DNA of 57,447 nucleotides from Nitrospina sp. (lineage in GTDB: Bacteria; Nitrospinota; Nitrospinia; Nitrospinales; VA-1): contig JABHBK010000017.1 of NCBI GenBank assembly GCA_018673915.1, forward strand, positions 1 to 57,447. Reading direction: 5' to 3'. Under the pieces are notes generated by a model. That model had not been told where the DNA came from. It did no database searches and was given only the letters and a program-made list of their open reading frames with translations. The first letter of the stretch is position 1. Each line of letters opens with the position of its first letter. Made by a program: the position numbers and the translations under genes. Positions 34,410 to 42,848 of this stretch are shown one piece after another.

Positions 34410-34781
34410 TTGACTCAGGAGCGATTAAAATTTGGTCGTGAAGGCGAATCCGCCGCATTGTCCTTTTTAAAAAAGAAGGGTTATCGGATTCTTGAGAAAA
34501 ACTTTCGCTCGAAAGTGGGTGAAATAGATATCATTGCCGAGCAGGATGGAGTGATCGTTTTTGTTGAAGTCAAAACGCGTGCGGACCATGAATTTGGTCA
34601 TCCTTATGATGCTCTGACTCCTGCCAAACAGAGAAAGATTATCCAGACTGCCCAAAGCTTTCTTGTCCAAAAAAGGATTTCCGACAAAACCATACGGTTC
34701 GATGTGGTGGCAGTGACGTCAAATGCTGAAGGCCCCGATCCCTGGAAAATCGAATTGCTCCAAAATGCATTTCAGGTTTGA
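34410..34781 (+). CDS. YraN family (UPF0102) endonuclease-like protein
   Basis: 123 residues, normal size. It has the nuclease-fold signature GEIDIIAEQDGVIVFVEVKTR (E...D...E.K) and the family start GREGESAALSFLKKKGYRIL. The family is Holliday-junction-resolvase-like and is suspected to act in DNA repair or uptake. Start is TTG at 34410 with GGAGG 9 bases upstream. It lies 110 bp after polA. Confidence 0.92.
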   Translation: MTQERLKFGREGESAALSFLKKKGYRILEKNFRSKVGEIDIIAEQDGVIVFVEVKTRADHEFGHPYDALTPAKQRKIIQTAQSFLVQKRISDKTIRFDVVAVTSNAEGPDPWKIELLQNAFQV

Positions 34782-35008
34782 CAGTTCTCTCACCTATTTA
34801 CACTGAGATGTCTGGAAAACTGCCTGAAAAATTATATTTTTTAGGCTAAAGTCCCAATACTAAACAAGATTGCAGAGGTTGAGCTTAATTGTAGAGGAAA
34901 TTTTACGGGAGAACTTGCGACTTTCTGTGAAATCTGGCATCTATATGAAGAATAGAGAGTTACCCGATGTTCATAATTCCGGTCTAAATATTACAGGAGA
35001 AAAATCCT

Positions 35009-35794
35009 TTGAACTTTATTAAACGCTTTTTTAGCGGTATGAAGCAGGACGTAGAGACCGAATCAACGGTGACGGAGGTCGAAGAAAGTCCAGCACCTGA
35101 AGTACCACAACCCGATCCTGAATCAGGGGATACATCGAACTTCCCCCCCATTCGCCGTGTCCTCCAGATTGCGGTTATTTCTGAAGGCATATTTCCAAAG
35201 AACTCTGATGAAGTTTTAATCAAGGCGCAACCCTCTCCAACGGGGGATCAATGCCTTTTCACTGTTAACCGTGCCTTGATGAAGGGGCACTCGTGGTATT
35301 TTTCGGATTTTGAAAGCGCGGCGGAATCTCCGCTTGCCGAGGCTCTGTTTTGTTTGGATGATGTTGAAACCATCCTGGTATGCGAATCTACCGTGACGGT
35401 TACCCGCAAAGATAAAACTCTGGTTGACTGGGTTCCTTTAGCTAAGGAAATTGGTGGGGCAATTCGTGAAGCATTGGTTGCAGCCAATGGACTTATTGCT
35501 GAAAAAATTATATCGGGTCTACCTTCTGAAGAAGAAATTCGAGAAGGAATTCAAACTGTGATTGATACTGAGGTGAACCCGGGAGTAGCTGGGCATGGTG
35601 GAAACATCAGTCTTCTGGCTGTCAAAGGAAATTCAGTCACCATACAAATGGGGGGAGGTTGTCAGGGTTGCAGTGCCGCTGATTTGACCCTCAAGCAGGG
35701 AATTCACACCTCATTCCGCAAGGCCGTGCCCAAGGTGGGAGCGATTTTCGATGAGACCGATCATACAGCGGGTTTGAATCCATATTTTTCCTGA
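35009..35794 (+). CDS. Nfu-type iron-sulfur scaffold protein with N-terminal Nfu_N domain
   Basis: 261 residues. After an acidic, Pro-rich linker (about 15-45) comes an Nfu_N/scaffold-like domain (about 60-145: ESPLAEALFCLDDVETILVC, ESTVTVTRKD) and a C-terminal NifU domain (about 175-255) with the cluster-binding CxxC in MGGGCQGCSAADLTL. It would carry and deliver [4Fe-4S] clusters to apoproteins, such as the Rieske, radical SAM or respiratory proteins. Start is TTG at 35009 behind AGGAG. The unknown gene at 35803 follows within 9 bp. Confidence 0.88.
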   Translation: MNFIKRFFSGMKQDVETESTVTEVEESPAPEVPQPDPESGDTSNFPPIRRVLQIAVISEGIFPKNSDEVLIKAQPSPTGDQCLFTVNRALMKGHSWYFSDFESAAESPLAEALFCLDDVETILVCESTVTVTRKDKTLVDWVPLAKEIGGAIREALVAANGLIAEKIISGLPSEEEIREGIQTVIDTEVNPGVAGHGGNISLLAVKGNSVTIQMGGGCQGCSAADLTLKQGIHTSFRKAVPKVGAIFDETDHTAGLNPYFS

Positions 35795-35802
35795 GGGGAA
35801 CC

Positions 35803-36147
35803 ATGCCAAGAGTCAATACGTTTAAAGTCAAAGTGCAAACCGGTCAGCAGGGGACATCTGAGCCTGTACATTTTAATTTTAATAACCATAAACTACCTTT
35901 TGAAAATGTCACAGGGTCGGCTGAATCTGGAAAGGAGTTCGAAGGAAGCTTTGATGTGAACAGTTTTGCCCATAGTTTAACTCTGGTTGGACCCGAGTCC
36001 GGAAAATGGGAGATAGAAAAAGTTTCTATCGAATATGATTGCGAAAATGAGAAACCTTATACGGTCCATTTTGGCAGGGTTACTTTGGATGAGACCACAG
36101 AAATGAATATCTGGCAGGATCCGCCAGTTCTGGCTTTTGATGTTTAA
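35803..36147 (+). CDS. Hypothetical protein co-transcribed with the Nfu gene
   Basis: 114 residues, no signal peptide or membrane segment, predicted mostly beta (VNTFKVKVQTGQQG, EIEKVSIEYDCENE). One Cys. I do not recognise the family. GAGGGGAACC lies just upstream of the ATG, 9 bp after the Nfu stop, so it is likely translated with it and may act in the same cluster-handling process. Confidence 0.65.
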   Translation: MPRVNTFKVKVQTGQQGTSEPVHFNFNNHKLPFENVTGSAESGKEFEGSFDVNSFAHSLTLVGPESGKWEIEKVSIEYDCENEKPYTVHFGRVTLDETTEMNIWQDPPVLAFDV

Positions 36148-36150
36148 CCA

Positions 36151-37026
36151 CTAGTGGTTAGCTTCTCGATGTGTGAAACGCGCGTGCAGATCCCCTAGCA
36201 AAATATAGTCTTTTACAATAGTTTCGACCGGAACATAATGTTTGGAGGTCCATACCATGAGTTCCCCTGTCTCGCTTTTGAATATTTCTTTAGGAACAAC
36301 AATGTTGATCAGAAGTTCTTCTCCTGGCTCGCGTGCTTCTTCAATTCTAAACTTTTCCTGAGCTTTTTCTGACCAGATGTGGACGGAAATTTCATCATGT
36401 CCCTTTTCGGGGATTGTTTTAATTTTGAACTTCTGTCCTTTTTTCAGTTTTCCGTAGATGCTGTTACGAACATTATAAAAAGAGGTGAGTATATCGTTGA
36501 AAGCGCTTTCAGAGGGAATCTCTTCCTGATCCGTTTTGACTTTCTCCCCATTCAAGTGTTTCTCCCAGGTGTGCAATCGTTTGGCATAATCAAAACGGTG
36601 TTGAGTGCCCTCCACCTGATCGCCAATAATTACCTGACGCAGAAAAGTTCTGGGCCGGAGCTTTTTCCCGTTATCGATGATCTCGAACTCGGTCTTGTAA
36701 AAATGCTTTCTGTAGGAAGTAAAAAATCCAACAAAACCTTTGGTGCTGGCTTCCAGAACTGAAAAATATTTGCCATGTTCCTCAAAAAAACTCACTTTGG
36801 CAGAGGCGGCATTTTTAAACCAAAGAAAGCTGATGTCGTAATACAGGGATTCTCCAGAAAACCGGGTTATCTTTCCTTCTGGATAGAAGCCCTTGTATTC
36901 ACCAAGTGTTATCGGTTTAGCTAATTTTTCTTCCAGGGCATGGGTGGTTGAGGCAATGCCGGGCATACTTACGCTGATAGCTACAATTATCAGGAAGTTG
37001 AGAAGATTTGAAGGCTTGGAGCTCAT
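36151..37026 (-). CDS. DUF3108-family periplasmic/outer-membrane protein
   Basis: 291 residues. Signal peptide about 1-30. The body shows the DUF3108 pattern: LYYDISFLWFKNAASAKVSF, EASTKGFVGFFTSYR, YNVRNSIYGKLKKGQKFKIK and a closing KDYILLGDLHARFTH. The family is periplasmic, mostly beta, of unknown function. It converges with the Nfu operon (3 bp gap) and is divergent from clpS. Confidence 0.8.
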   Translation of the reverse strand: MSSKPSNLLNFLIIVAISVSMPGIASTTHALEEKLAKPITLGEYKGFYPEGKITRFSGESLYYDISFLWFKNAASAKVSFFEEHGKYFSVLEASTKGFVGFFTSYRKHFYKTEFEIIDNGKKLRPRTFLRQVIIGDQVEGTQHRFDYAKRLHTWEKHLNGEKVKTDQEEIPSESAFNDILTSFYNVRNSIYGKLKKGQKFKIKTIPEKGHDEISVHIWSEKAQEKFRIEEAREPGEELLINIVVPKEIFKSETGELMVWTSKHYVPVETIVKDYILLGDLHARFTHREANH

Positions 37027-37142
37027 AGAATCAAGGCCAAAAAATTGAAAAAAATTGTGTTTTTTTAAATATTATTTTAAAATAAATGTTTAGCAGATTA
37101 TTAAACAATTAGCCCATTCGGCACATTTTATTTTCAATTCTT

Positions 37143-37463
37143 ATGTCAGTAGAAACCTTACCTTTATCGCCAAGTATTATTGAGCAACCTGAAGGGGAAA
37201 CCCGTCAGGCCTATCTCCCGTTATATAAAGTTATTATGTGGGATGATAATGTCACCACGATGGAATTCGTCATTCGAGTTCTGGTTAAATTATTTAGTAA
37301 AGATTATTCAACCGCAGAAAAACTAATGTATGAAATTCATCTTCAAGGGGCGGGCCATGTCGCGACCATGCCCTTGGAACAAGCTGAGTTTAAGGTGGAA
37401 CAAGTTCATACTGCGGCCGCGATGGAAGAATTTCCTTTCACCTGTACCATTGAGCCTGCCTGA
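37143..37463 (+). CDS. clpS: ClpS, ATP-dependent Clp protease adaptor
   Basis: 106 residues. The core (about 25-100) has the family blocks: YKVIMWDDNVTTMEFVIRVL with the Asp-Asp-Asn that binds N-degrons, YSTAEKLMYEIHLQG and AEFKVEQVH. The N-terminal 25 residues form the extension needed to deliver substrates to ClpAP. No clpA is adjacent; the convergent neighbour is gltA. Confidence 0.94.
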   Translation: MSVETLPLSPSIIEQPEGETRQAYLPLYKVIMWDDNVTTMEFVIRVLVKLFSKDYSTAEKLMYEIHLQGAGHVATMPLEQAEFKVEQVHTAAAMEEFPFTCTIEPA

Positions 37464-37476
37464 TTAAGTTGGGTTT

Positions 37477-38769
37477 TTATCCTTTTCTGTTTTCTATGCC
37501 CACGTAGTCCCTCTGCGGTGAGCCTTTATACAATTGACGCGGACGGCCTATCCTGAACTGCTTGTCTTCCTGAAGTTCTTTCCACTGCGCTATCCAGCCT
37601 GGTAAACGCCCCATTGCAAACATTACCGGAAACATATTAATAGGAATATTCAGCGCTCTATAAATCAAGCCCGAATAAAAATCTACATTAGGGTAAAGTT
37701 TTTTCTCAACAAAATAGTCGTCCTTGATGGCGATCTCTTCCAGTTGCAATGCGATATCAAGGAGCGGTTCCTGAACTCCTGGTTTGTTGAAAATTTTGTC
37801 AGCCAGCTTTTTAATAATTCGGCTGCGAGGGTCGAAGTTTTTGTAAACCCTGTGTCCGAATCCCATTAGCCGGAATGGGTCTTTAGGGTCTTTGGCTTTT
37901 TGAACATATTTATTAACATCTCCGCCATCATCGTGGATACTTTGGAGCATTTCTATTACGGCTTGATTCGCTCCGCCGTGAAGTGGGCCCCACAAGGCAT
38001 ATATAGCAGAAGATACCGATGCAAACAGGTTGCACATAGAGCTTCCGACCAGACGGACGGTGCTGGTGGAGCAGTTCTGTTCGTGATCGGCATGCAGAAT
38101 CAATAAAACATCCAGGACTTTTGCCGCATCCTCATCAATTTCATAAGGTTCGCAGGGAAGCGAAAACATCATTTTTAAAAAGTTTTTAGAATAGCTCAGA
38201 GTATTATCTGGATATTGAAAGGGCTGACCGATTGACTTTTTGTAACTGTACGCCGCAATGGTTGGAAGTTTTGCCATCAGTCTATGGATGGCGATTTCCA
38301 CTTCGTGCTCATTTCTAACGTCCAGTTCATTTTGATAAAAAGTTGCCAGGGAACCCACAACCGCACTGCATACCGCCATTGGGTGTGGATTATTGGGAAA
38401 CCCGTCATAGAGATTTTTGATGGACTCATGAACCATAGAGTGGTGCACAAGGTGATACTTAAAGTAGTCAAGTTGCTCGCTGGTTGGGAGATCCCCATAG
38501 ATAAGAAGACAAGACGTCTCTATGAATGAGCTTTTCTCTGCGATCTGTTCGATGGGATATCCTCGGTAAAGCAAGACTCCTTTCTCTCCATCCAGATAAG
38601 TAATCTTGCTCTGGCAGGACCCCGTACTCATGAACCCTGGATCAAAAGTAATCAATCCAGTGGTGCTCCTTAATTTGGAGATGTCTATTGCTTTTTCTCC
38701 AGTGGTGCCCTCTAGAACCGGGAACTCGTAGGTTTTTCCCTCGTAGATGAGCTTGACTGTTTCCGCCAT
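37477..38769 (-). CDS. gltA: Citrate synthase (type II)
   Basis: 430 residues, the usual length for hexameric Gram-negative enzymes. The catalytic residues are visible: His in WGPLHGGANQAV, His in FGHRVYKNFDPRS, Asp in NVDFYSGLIYRAL. It condenses oxaloacetate and acetyl-CoA to start the TCA cycle. GGAGG lies 6 bases upstream of the ATG. It is divergent from the symporter gene. Confidence 0.98.
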   Translation of the reverse strand: MAETVKLIYEGKTYEFPVLEGTTGEKAIDISKLRSTTGLITFDPGFMSTGSCQSKITYLDGEKGVLLYRGYPIEQIAEKSSFIETSCLLIYGDLPTSEQLDYFKYHLVHHSMVHESIKNLYDGFPNNPHPMAVCSAVVGSLATFYQNELDVRNEHEVEIAIHRLMAKLPTIAAYSYKKSIGQPFQYPDNTLSYSKNFLKMMFSLPCEPYEIDEDAAKVLDVLLILHADHEQNCSTSTVRLVGSSMCNLFASVSSAIYALWGPLHGGANQAVIEMLQSIHDDGGDVNKYVQKAKDPKDPFRLMGFGHRVYKNFDPRSRIIKKLADKIFNKPGVQEPLLDIALQLEEIAIKDDYFVEKKLYPNVDFYSGLIYRALNIPINMFPVMFAMGRLPGWIAQWKELQEDKQFRIGRPRQLYKGSPQRDYVGIENRKG

Positions 38770-38897
38770 GGTTATCCTCCGGTTATATTGGGTTCCGGGT
38801 GTTCATTTTGGTTAGGAATTGCAATGTCGCTGTTACTCTGTATTATAAACCCTGTTTTCGAGTTTAGAAGAATTTTGTTTTTTTAGGATATATCGCG

Positions 38898-40130
38898 ATG
38901 AAAAAAAACGGGCTTTTATTTTTAATGATTGCAGGAATATTTCTGGGAATTTTTTCCGGATGGATGTTTGGTAAGACAATGCTGGTGGTGGCGTGGATCG
39001 GAGAAATGTTTCTTGATGCCCTAAAAATGCTGGTGGTTCCTTTAATCATTTCCTCGATGATTGTTGGTATCGCGGGTTTGGGAGATATCAGGAAGGTTGG
39101 CAAAACAGGTCTTATCGCACTGGGCTATTTCATGATAACGACCTGTATCGCTGTAGGGATAGGGTTGGTGATGGTGAATATCATCGAACCGGGGGTTGCG
39201 GTTGAAATGACGGTCGAAAAAGTCCCGGAAAAAGTGATGGGAAAGGAAGCAGTTGGTATTACCGATATACTAAAAAGTTTTGTTTCACCCAACCTGGTTG
39301 AGTCCATGGTGAAAATGGAAATTCTTCCCCTTATCGTATTTTCTCTCGTGTTTGGTGCTGTCCTAACAACACTGGGAGAACCCGGCAAACGGGCCATTGA
39401 TTTTTTTGACACCGTCAACTCAGCGGTGATGAAGATCGTACATTTGCTTATGTATTTTGCTCCAATAGGTGTATTTGCGTTGATTGCGTCCAAGCTGGGA
39501 GCCGCTGGAGGGGGAGACCTGTTTCTGGTGGAATTAGCAAAAATCGGAAAATATGTTGGAACCGTAATTTCTGCGCTTTTAATACACGGACTTGTGGTGC
39601 TGCCGACGATCTTATTTATGACCACCAGAAAGAATCCTCTCATTTATTTTAAAAATGTTACGCCGGCTCTGACCACGGCTTTTTCAACAGCGAGCAGTTC
39701 TGCCACCCTGCCAATAACCATAGAGTGCGCAGAGGAAAATAATAAGGTCTCTCGAAAGGCCTCGCTTTTTGTCTTGCCCCTTGCTGCTACGGTGAATATG
39801 AATGGCACGGCTCTTTATGAATCGGTTGCGGCTTTGTTCATCGCGCAAATGTTGGGGATTCAATTGGGATTCGGCGAGCAGATGATTGTGTTTTTAACCG
39901 CAACGCTGGCCGCCATAGGAGCGGCGGGAATTCCGGAAGCAGGGTTGGTCACCATGGTGATGGTTCTGCAGTCAGTGGGGCTTCCCTTGGAGGGAATTGG
40001 CATGCTTCTATCAATGGACTGGTTTCTGGATCGCTGTCGAACTACGATTAATGTTTGGGGAGACTCCATTGGTGCGGGTGTAGTAGATAAACTAGAAGAA
40101 GACTGGGTAGAGAGAGGAGGAAAGACATGA
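38898..40130 (+). CDS. Dicarboxylate/amino acid:cation symporter (DAACS family)
   Basis: 410 residues with about eight transmembrane helices and two re-entrant loops. Family motifs: the Ser-rich loop STASSSATLPITIEC, VNMNGTALYESVAALFIAQ, and FLDRCRTTINVWGDSIGA near the C terminus. It imports glutamate, aspartate or C4-dicarboxylates with Na+ or H+. The next gene overlaps its stop (ATGA), so the two are translated together. Confidence 0.92.
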   Translation: MKKNGLLFLMIAGIFLGIFSGWMFGKTMLVVAWIGEMFLDALKMLVVPLIISSMIVGIAGLGDIRKVGKTGLIALGYFMITTCIAVGIGLVMVNIIEPGVAVEMTVEKVPEKVMGKEAVGITDILKSFVSPNLVESMVKMEILPLIVFSLVFGAVLTTLGEPGKRAIDFFDTVNSAVMKIVHLLMYFAPIGVFALIASKLGAAGGGDLFLVELAKIGKYVGTVISALLIHGLVVLPTILFMTTRKNPLIYFKNVTPALTTAFSTASSSATLPITIECAEENNKVSRKASLFVLPLAATVNMNGTALYESVAALFIAQMLGIQLGFGEQMIVFLTATLAAIGAAGIPEAGLVTMVMVLQSVGLPLEGIGMLLSMDWFLDRCRTTINVWGDSIGAGVVDKLEEDWVERGGKT

Positions 40131-40492
40131 TCACCTTAGCATTGGTCGGAATAGTTGTTGGTGTTCTTTCTTCAGGTACCGGATTGGGCGGGGGTTTTCT
40201 GGTAGTTCCCCTGCTGATATTTCTGGGCCGGGAGGCTAAACTTGCGGTGGGGACATCATTCGTTTTTATACTAGTGGTGGCAATATCTTCCATTCTTACG
40301 CATTACCGGCTAGGAAATATTGACCTTAAAACCGGACTGGTTCTAGCTCTGGGAGGCGTGGTCGGTGCGCAAATCGGACCTCACCTGCTGCAGCATGTGT
40401 CCGACCAGAATTTCAAACGTTTTTTCTCTGTGCTTCTGGTTATCACGGCGGTTTGGATTTTTGCAAACTCCTTTGGTAGCTCCAAAGGCTAG
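40127..40492 (+). CDS. Half-size TauE/SafE-like membrane protein
   Basis: 121 residues, about four transmembrane helices, corresponding to only one half of a typical TauE/SafE (DUF81) transporter of about 250 residues. The family signature GTGLGGGFLVVPLLIF and VGTSFVFILVVAISS is clear. It overlaps the symporter stop by 4 bp. The frame ends cleanly, so it may work as a dimer, or it may be the surviving half of a longer gene. Confidence 0.8.
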   Translation: MITLALVGIVVGVLSSGTGLGGGFLVVPLLIFLGREAKLAVGTSFVFILVVAISSILTHYRLGNIDLKTGLVLALGGVVGAQIGPHLLQHVSDQNFKRFFSVLLVITAVWIFANSFGSSKG

Positions 40493-40493
40493 A

Positions 40494-40922
40494 TCAGGAA
40501 TCCTCTTTATTGTAGGTGCCGCGCACCAGCCGGACAGCAAAAGGTCCTTCCCCGAATTTATTGATCCAACTGGAACGGCCTTTGACCAAACTGAACATCA
40601 TAGCCCGGTCGCCGTTGATGGTGTCAGTCCAGGTGCAATCTGCTCCCTTGGGTTCGAATTCTGCGGGAATATGTATTTCATTATTTCCGAAATCCCGCTG
40701 GCTAAAGCTTTTATCAAAAATAGTTTTAATATCTTCCAGAGTGGGTACTCTCCAATCGCTAAAATCCCCAAAGTTCTCGGCATTTTTATCTTCGGCAAAT
40801 TTCATAGCTTTTTCCAAATGAATCCATTTACCTGTTAGCTGCCGTGAGTCTTTCTTAAACCAAACCAGACTGGTTTGGGTGTCTGTAATCGTATCGTTCC
40901 CATTGTCTGTGAATCGGGACAT
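40494..40922 (-). CDS. DUF1566-domain protein
   Basis: 142 residues from the ATG at 40922, preferred because AGG lies about six bases upstream; the ATG four codons earlier has no site. The domain starts FTDNGNDTITDTQTSLVWFK and continues with FGDFSDWRVPTLEDI and FAVRLVRG. The family is often found in surface or lectin-like proteins with a C-type-lectin-like fold. No signal peptide is seen. It converges with the TauE-like gene (1 bp gap). Confidence 0.85.
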   Translation of the reverse strand: MSRFTDNGNDTITDTQTSLVWFKKDSRQLTGKWIHLEKAMKFAEDKNAENFGDFSDWRVPTLEDIKTIFDKSFSQRDFGNNEIHIPAEFEPKGADCTWTDTINGDRAMMFSLVKGRSSWINKFGEGPFAVRLVRGTYNKEDS

Positions 40923-41016
40923 GGTAAACCTCATGAAAATTTTTAATCGTTAATAGAATGATTATAGCAGAGTTTCGTATGAGCAGATGCTTTGCAGGAG
41001 GGCGGGGGCGAAGAAT

Positions 41017-41058
41017 AAAAAAAGCCGATAGAACAAACAAGTTCTATCGGCCTTTTTC
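41017..41058 (-). terminator. Strong terminator after the first paralogous secreted-protein gene
   Basis: Perfect 11-bp stem (41024-41034 with 41041-41051, loop AAACAA), flanked by an A run on one side and TTTTTCC on the other, so it can work in both directions. It lies about 40 bp after the stop of the gene at 41089. Confidence 0.92.
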
Positions 41059-41088
41059 CTCAGGTGAGGATTAAATCTTTTTTATTCT

Positions 41089-41544
41089 TTACTTGAGATT
41101 CTGATTCATGGTCGCGTGGTCTATTTCGCAATCAGCCTGAGAAACCAGATTTTCTGCCATATAACCTTTGCGGCTCTGGTTCATTGCTTTGCGATAAGCA
41201 CCATCAGAGTTGTCGCCACGGCAGTCACCGGGGACGAGTCCAAAGACCTGCGCCTCTTCAACTGTTCTAGCAGCTTTCCAGCTTTGCTCTGTTTGAGAAG
41301 AGCCGAACTGATAATCCTGCATTACACCAGAAATGGCTCGAGCTGATCCTGCTCTAGAGTTCAAGTTAACTGCATTGGTCAAAGCTCTGTCTTTAGCTCC
41401 CATTTGCATCATGCTAAAGCTTACACCAATGCCGGCACCATTCCCTTGCTCATAAGCTCCGGGAATTGTTTCGTCAGCACTGGCGCTCAATGCTGTGAAC
41501 CCTACGAATGCACATACCGCTACGAACATAATTGCTTTTTTCAT
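41089..41544 (-). CDS. Secreted protein, paralogue of the one at 42378
   Basis: 151 residues. Signal peptide cleaved near SASA-DE. The mature protein (about 128 residues) starts with TIPGAYEQGNGAGIGVSFSM, then QMGAKDRALTNAVNL, FGSSQTEQSWKAARTVEEAQ and VPGDCRGDNSDGAYRKAMNQ; it has two Cys. Alignment by eye with the 42378 product shows most of these segments nearly unchanged. I do not recognise the family. A strong ribosome-binding site (GGGGAGGAAGTA before ATG) and a strong terminator suggest high expression as a single gene. Probably a periplasmic or exported protein. Confidence 0.82.
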   Translation of the reverse strand: MKKAIMFVAVCAFVGFTALSASADETIPGAYEQGNGAGIGVSFSMMQMGAKDRALTNAVNLNSRAGSARAISGVMQDYQFGSSQTEQSWKAARTVEEAQVFGLVPGDCRGDNSDGAYRKAMNQSRKGYMAENLVSQADCEIDHATMNQNLK

Positions 41545-41776
41545 TACTTCCTCCCCTAAGGATGAGTTTGAATATAAACTTGCTGATTCTAACGATTTGG
41601 TTTTTGTCGGGATATAGGGGGAATGCTTTTTTTGTTATAGGCTTTAAGCCTACCGTTATTTCTATAAAATTTCCTGGATCTATTTTTTATGTTTGGTGAA
41701 TTCGAGATAAATGAATTTGTAGTAGGTGTTTGGACTATAGATGGAGGCGGGTATAACGCGGATTATTGTTTAATGA

Positions 41777-42229
41777 TCAGTCTGGGGAGGAAAACTCTAT
41801 TCCCTGAAAGCCATAGGGTAGATATGAGGGGTAGGGTATTGTGAAGAAGCCATCCACGAAAGGTGGATTAAAGGCTTCGGCGATCACTTTTTTGTAATCA
41901 TATTGACTTTCTTCACAAGTTTTATAAAAACACCAGCGGAAATGTATAGGACGCCTCTTGTCTCTTTTAAGAATGGTCCCAAATATGTCTTTATCGTTGA
42001 AAAAAAACAGTAGGTCAAATGCTTTGTGGTTGACCTGATAAGTCTTTCTGGTCGGTAACTTTGCTGTTTCCATTGGATTGGGGACGATCATTCCTGTCCT
42101 GGGGTAGGTTCTAAAGGAAACCTTTTCCATAGCCCATAGGCTAGATGGAGACATGTTGAGAAAGGTGGACAACAGGCACATTATTAACAGTGCTTGCATT
42201 GGGGGAAGGGGTCTTGTCTTGTTAGGCAT
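41777..42229 (-). CDS. Secreted hypothetical protein
   Basis: 150 residues with a signal peptide ending near SLWA-ME. The mature part is rich in aromatic and basic residues, with two Cys (FRWCFYKTCEES) that could form a disulfide. No family recognised. It sits between the two paralogous secreted-protein genes on the same strand, but terminators on both sides suggest its own transcript. Confidence 0.65.
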   Translation of the reverse strand: MPNKTRPLPPMQALLIMCLLSTFLNMSPSSLWAMEKVSFRTYPRTGMIVPNPMETAKLPTRKTYQVNHKAFDLLFFFNDKDIFGTILKRDKRRPIHFRWCFYKTCEESQYDYKKVIAEAFNPPFVDGFFTIPYPSYLPYGFQGIEFSSPD

Positions 42230-42293
42230 AGGGGTAAACCAAAAGAATTTGGCATGTGACCCCGAATCTTAATCGAATCAAGAGTTAAAATGC

Positions 42294-42330
42294 AAAAAAA
42301 AGCCGGTAAGGCAAATGCCCTACCGGCTTA
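42294..42330 (-). terminator. Terminator after the second paralogous secreted-protein gene
   Basis: Stem AAGCCGGTA/TACCGGCTT (42300-42308 with 42321-42329) with an inner GGC/GCC pairing, followed on the minus strand by a run of U (A run at 42294-42300). It lies about 50 bp after the stop of the gene at 42378. Confidence 0.88.
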
Positions 42331-42377
42331 TCCCCTCAAAAGGGGCTAATTGCTAGCTCAACTTTGAGTTTTGACGC

Positions 42378-42833
42378 TTATTTCAAAGTAGGATGATAAA
42401 CAGCACAATCAGCATTAGAAACCAGTCTTTCTTTCATGTAACCATTGCGATTCTGGTTCATTTGGCTACGGTATGCACCGTCAGAGTTGTCGCCCTGGCA
42501 GTCGCCTGGAACCAAACCACGAACTTGAGCTTCTTCGATCGTTTTAGCAGCTTTCCAGCTTTGCTCGGTCTGCGAAGAACCGAACTGGAAGTTTCCGCCT
42601 GATGCTCCGGTGCTTGAGTTAGCCGCTGAGCGACCTGCTCCAGAAGCCAGGTTGACCGCATTGGTCAGAGCCCGATCTGCCGCTCCCATTTGCATCATGC
42701 TAAAACTCACACCAATCCCGGCAGCGCTCCCAGCTTGATCATAACCTCCGGGAATAGTATCGTCTGCACTGGCGTTCAATGTCGTGAAACCTAAGAATGC
42801 ACTTACTACTAAAAACAAAATTACCTTTTTCAT
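42378..42833 (-). CDS. Secreted protein, paralogue of the one at 41089
   Basis: 151 residues from the ATG at 42833, which has GGGGAGG nine bases upstream; the frame extends to 42848. Signal peptide ends NASA-DD. The mature part repeats the segments of the paralogue: TIPGGYDQAGS, GIGVSFSMMQMGAADRALTN, FGSSQTEQSWKAAKTIEEAQ and VPGDCQGDNSDGAYRSQMNQ. A Gly/Ser/Ala-rich stretch in the middle differs. Two Cys are conserved. Function unknown; high expression is inferred from its signals. Confidence 0.82.
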   Translation of the reverse strand: MKKVILFLVVSAFLGFTTLNASADDTIPGGYDQAGSAAGIGVSFSMMQMGAADRALTNAVNLASGAGRSAANSSTGASGGNFQFGSSQTEQSWKAAKTIEEAQVRGLVPGDCQGDNSDGAYRSQMNQNRNGYMKERLVSNADCAVYHPTLK

Positions 42834-42848
42834 TACTTGCCTCCCCAA

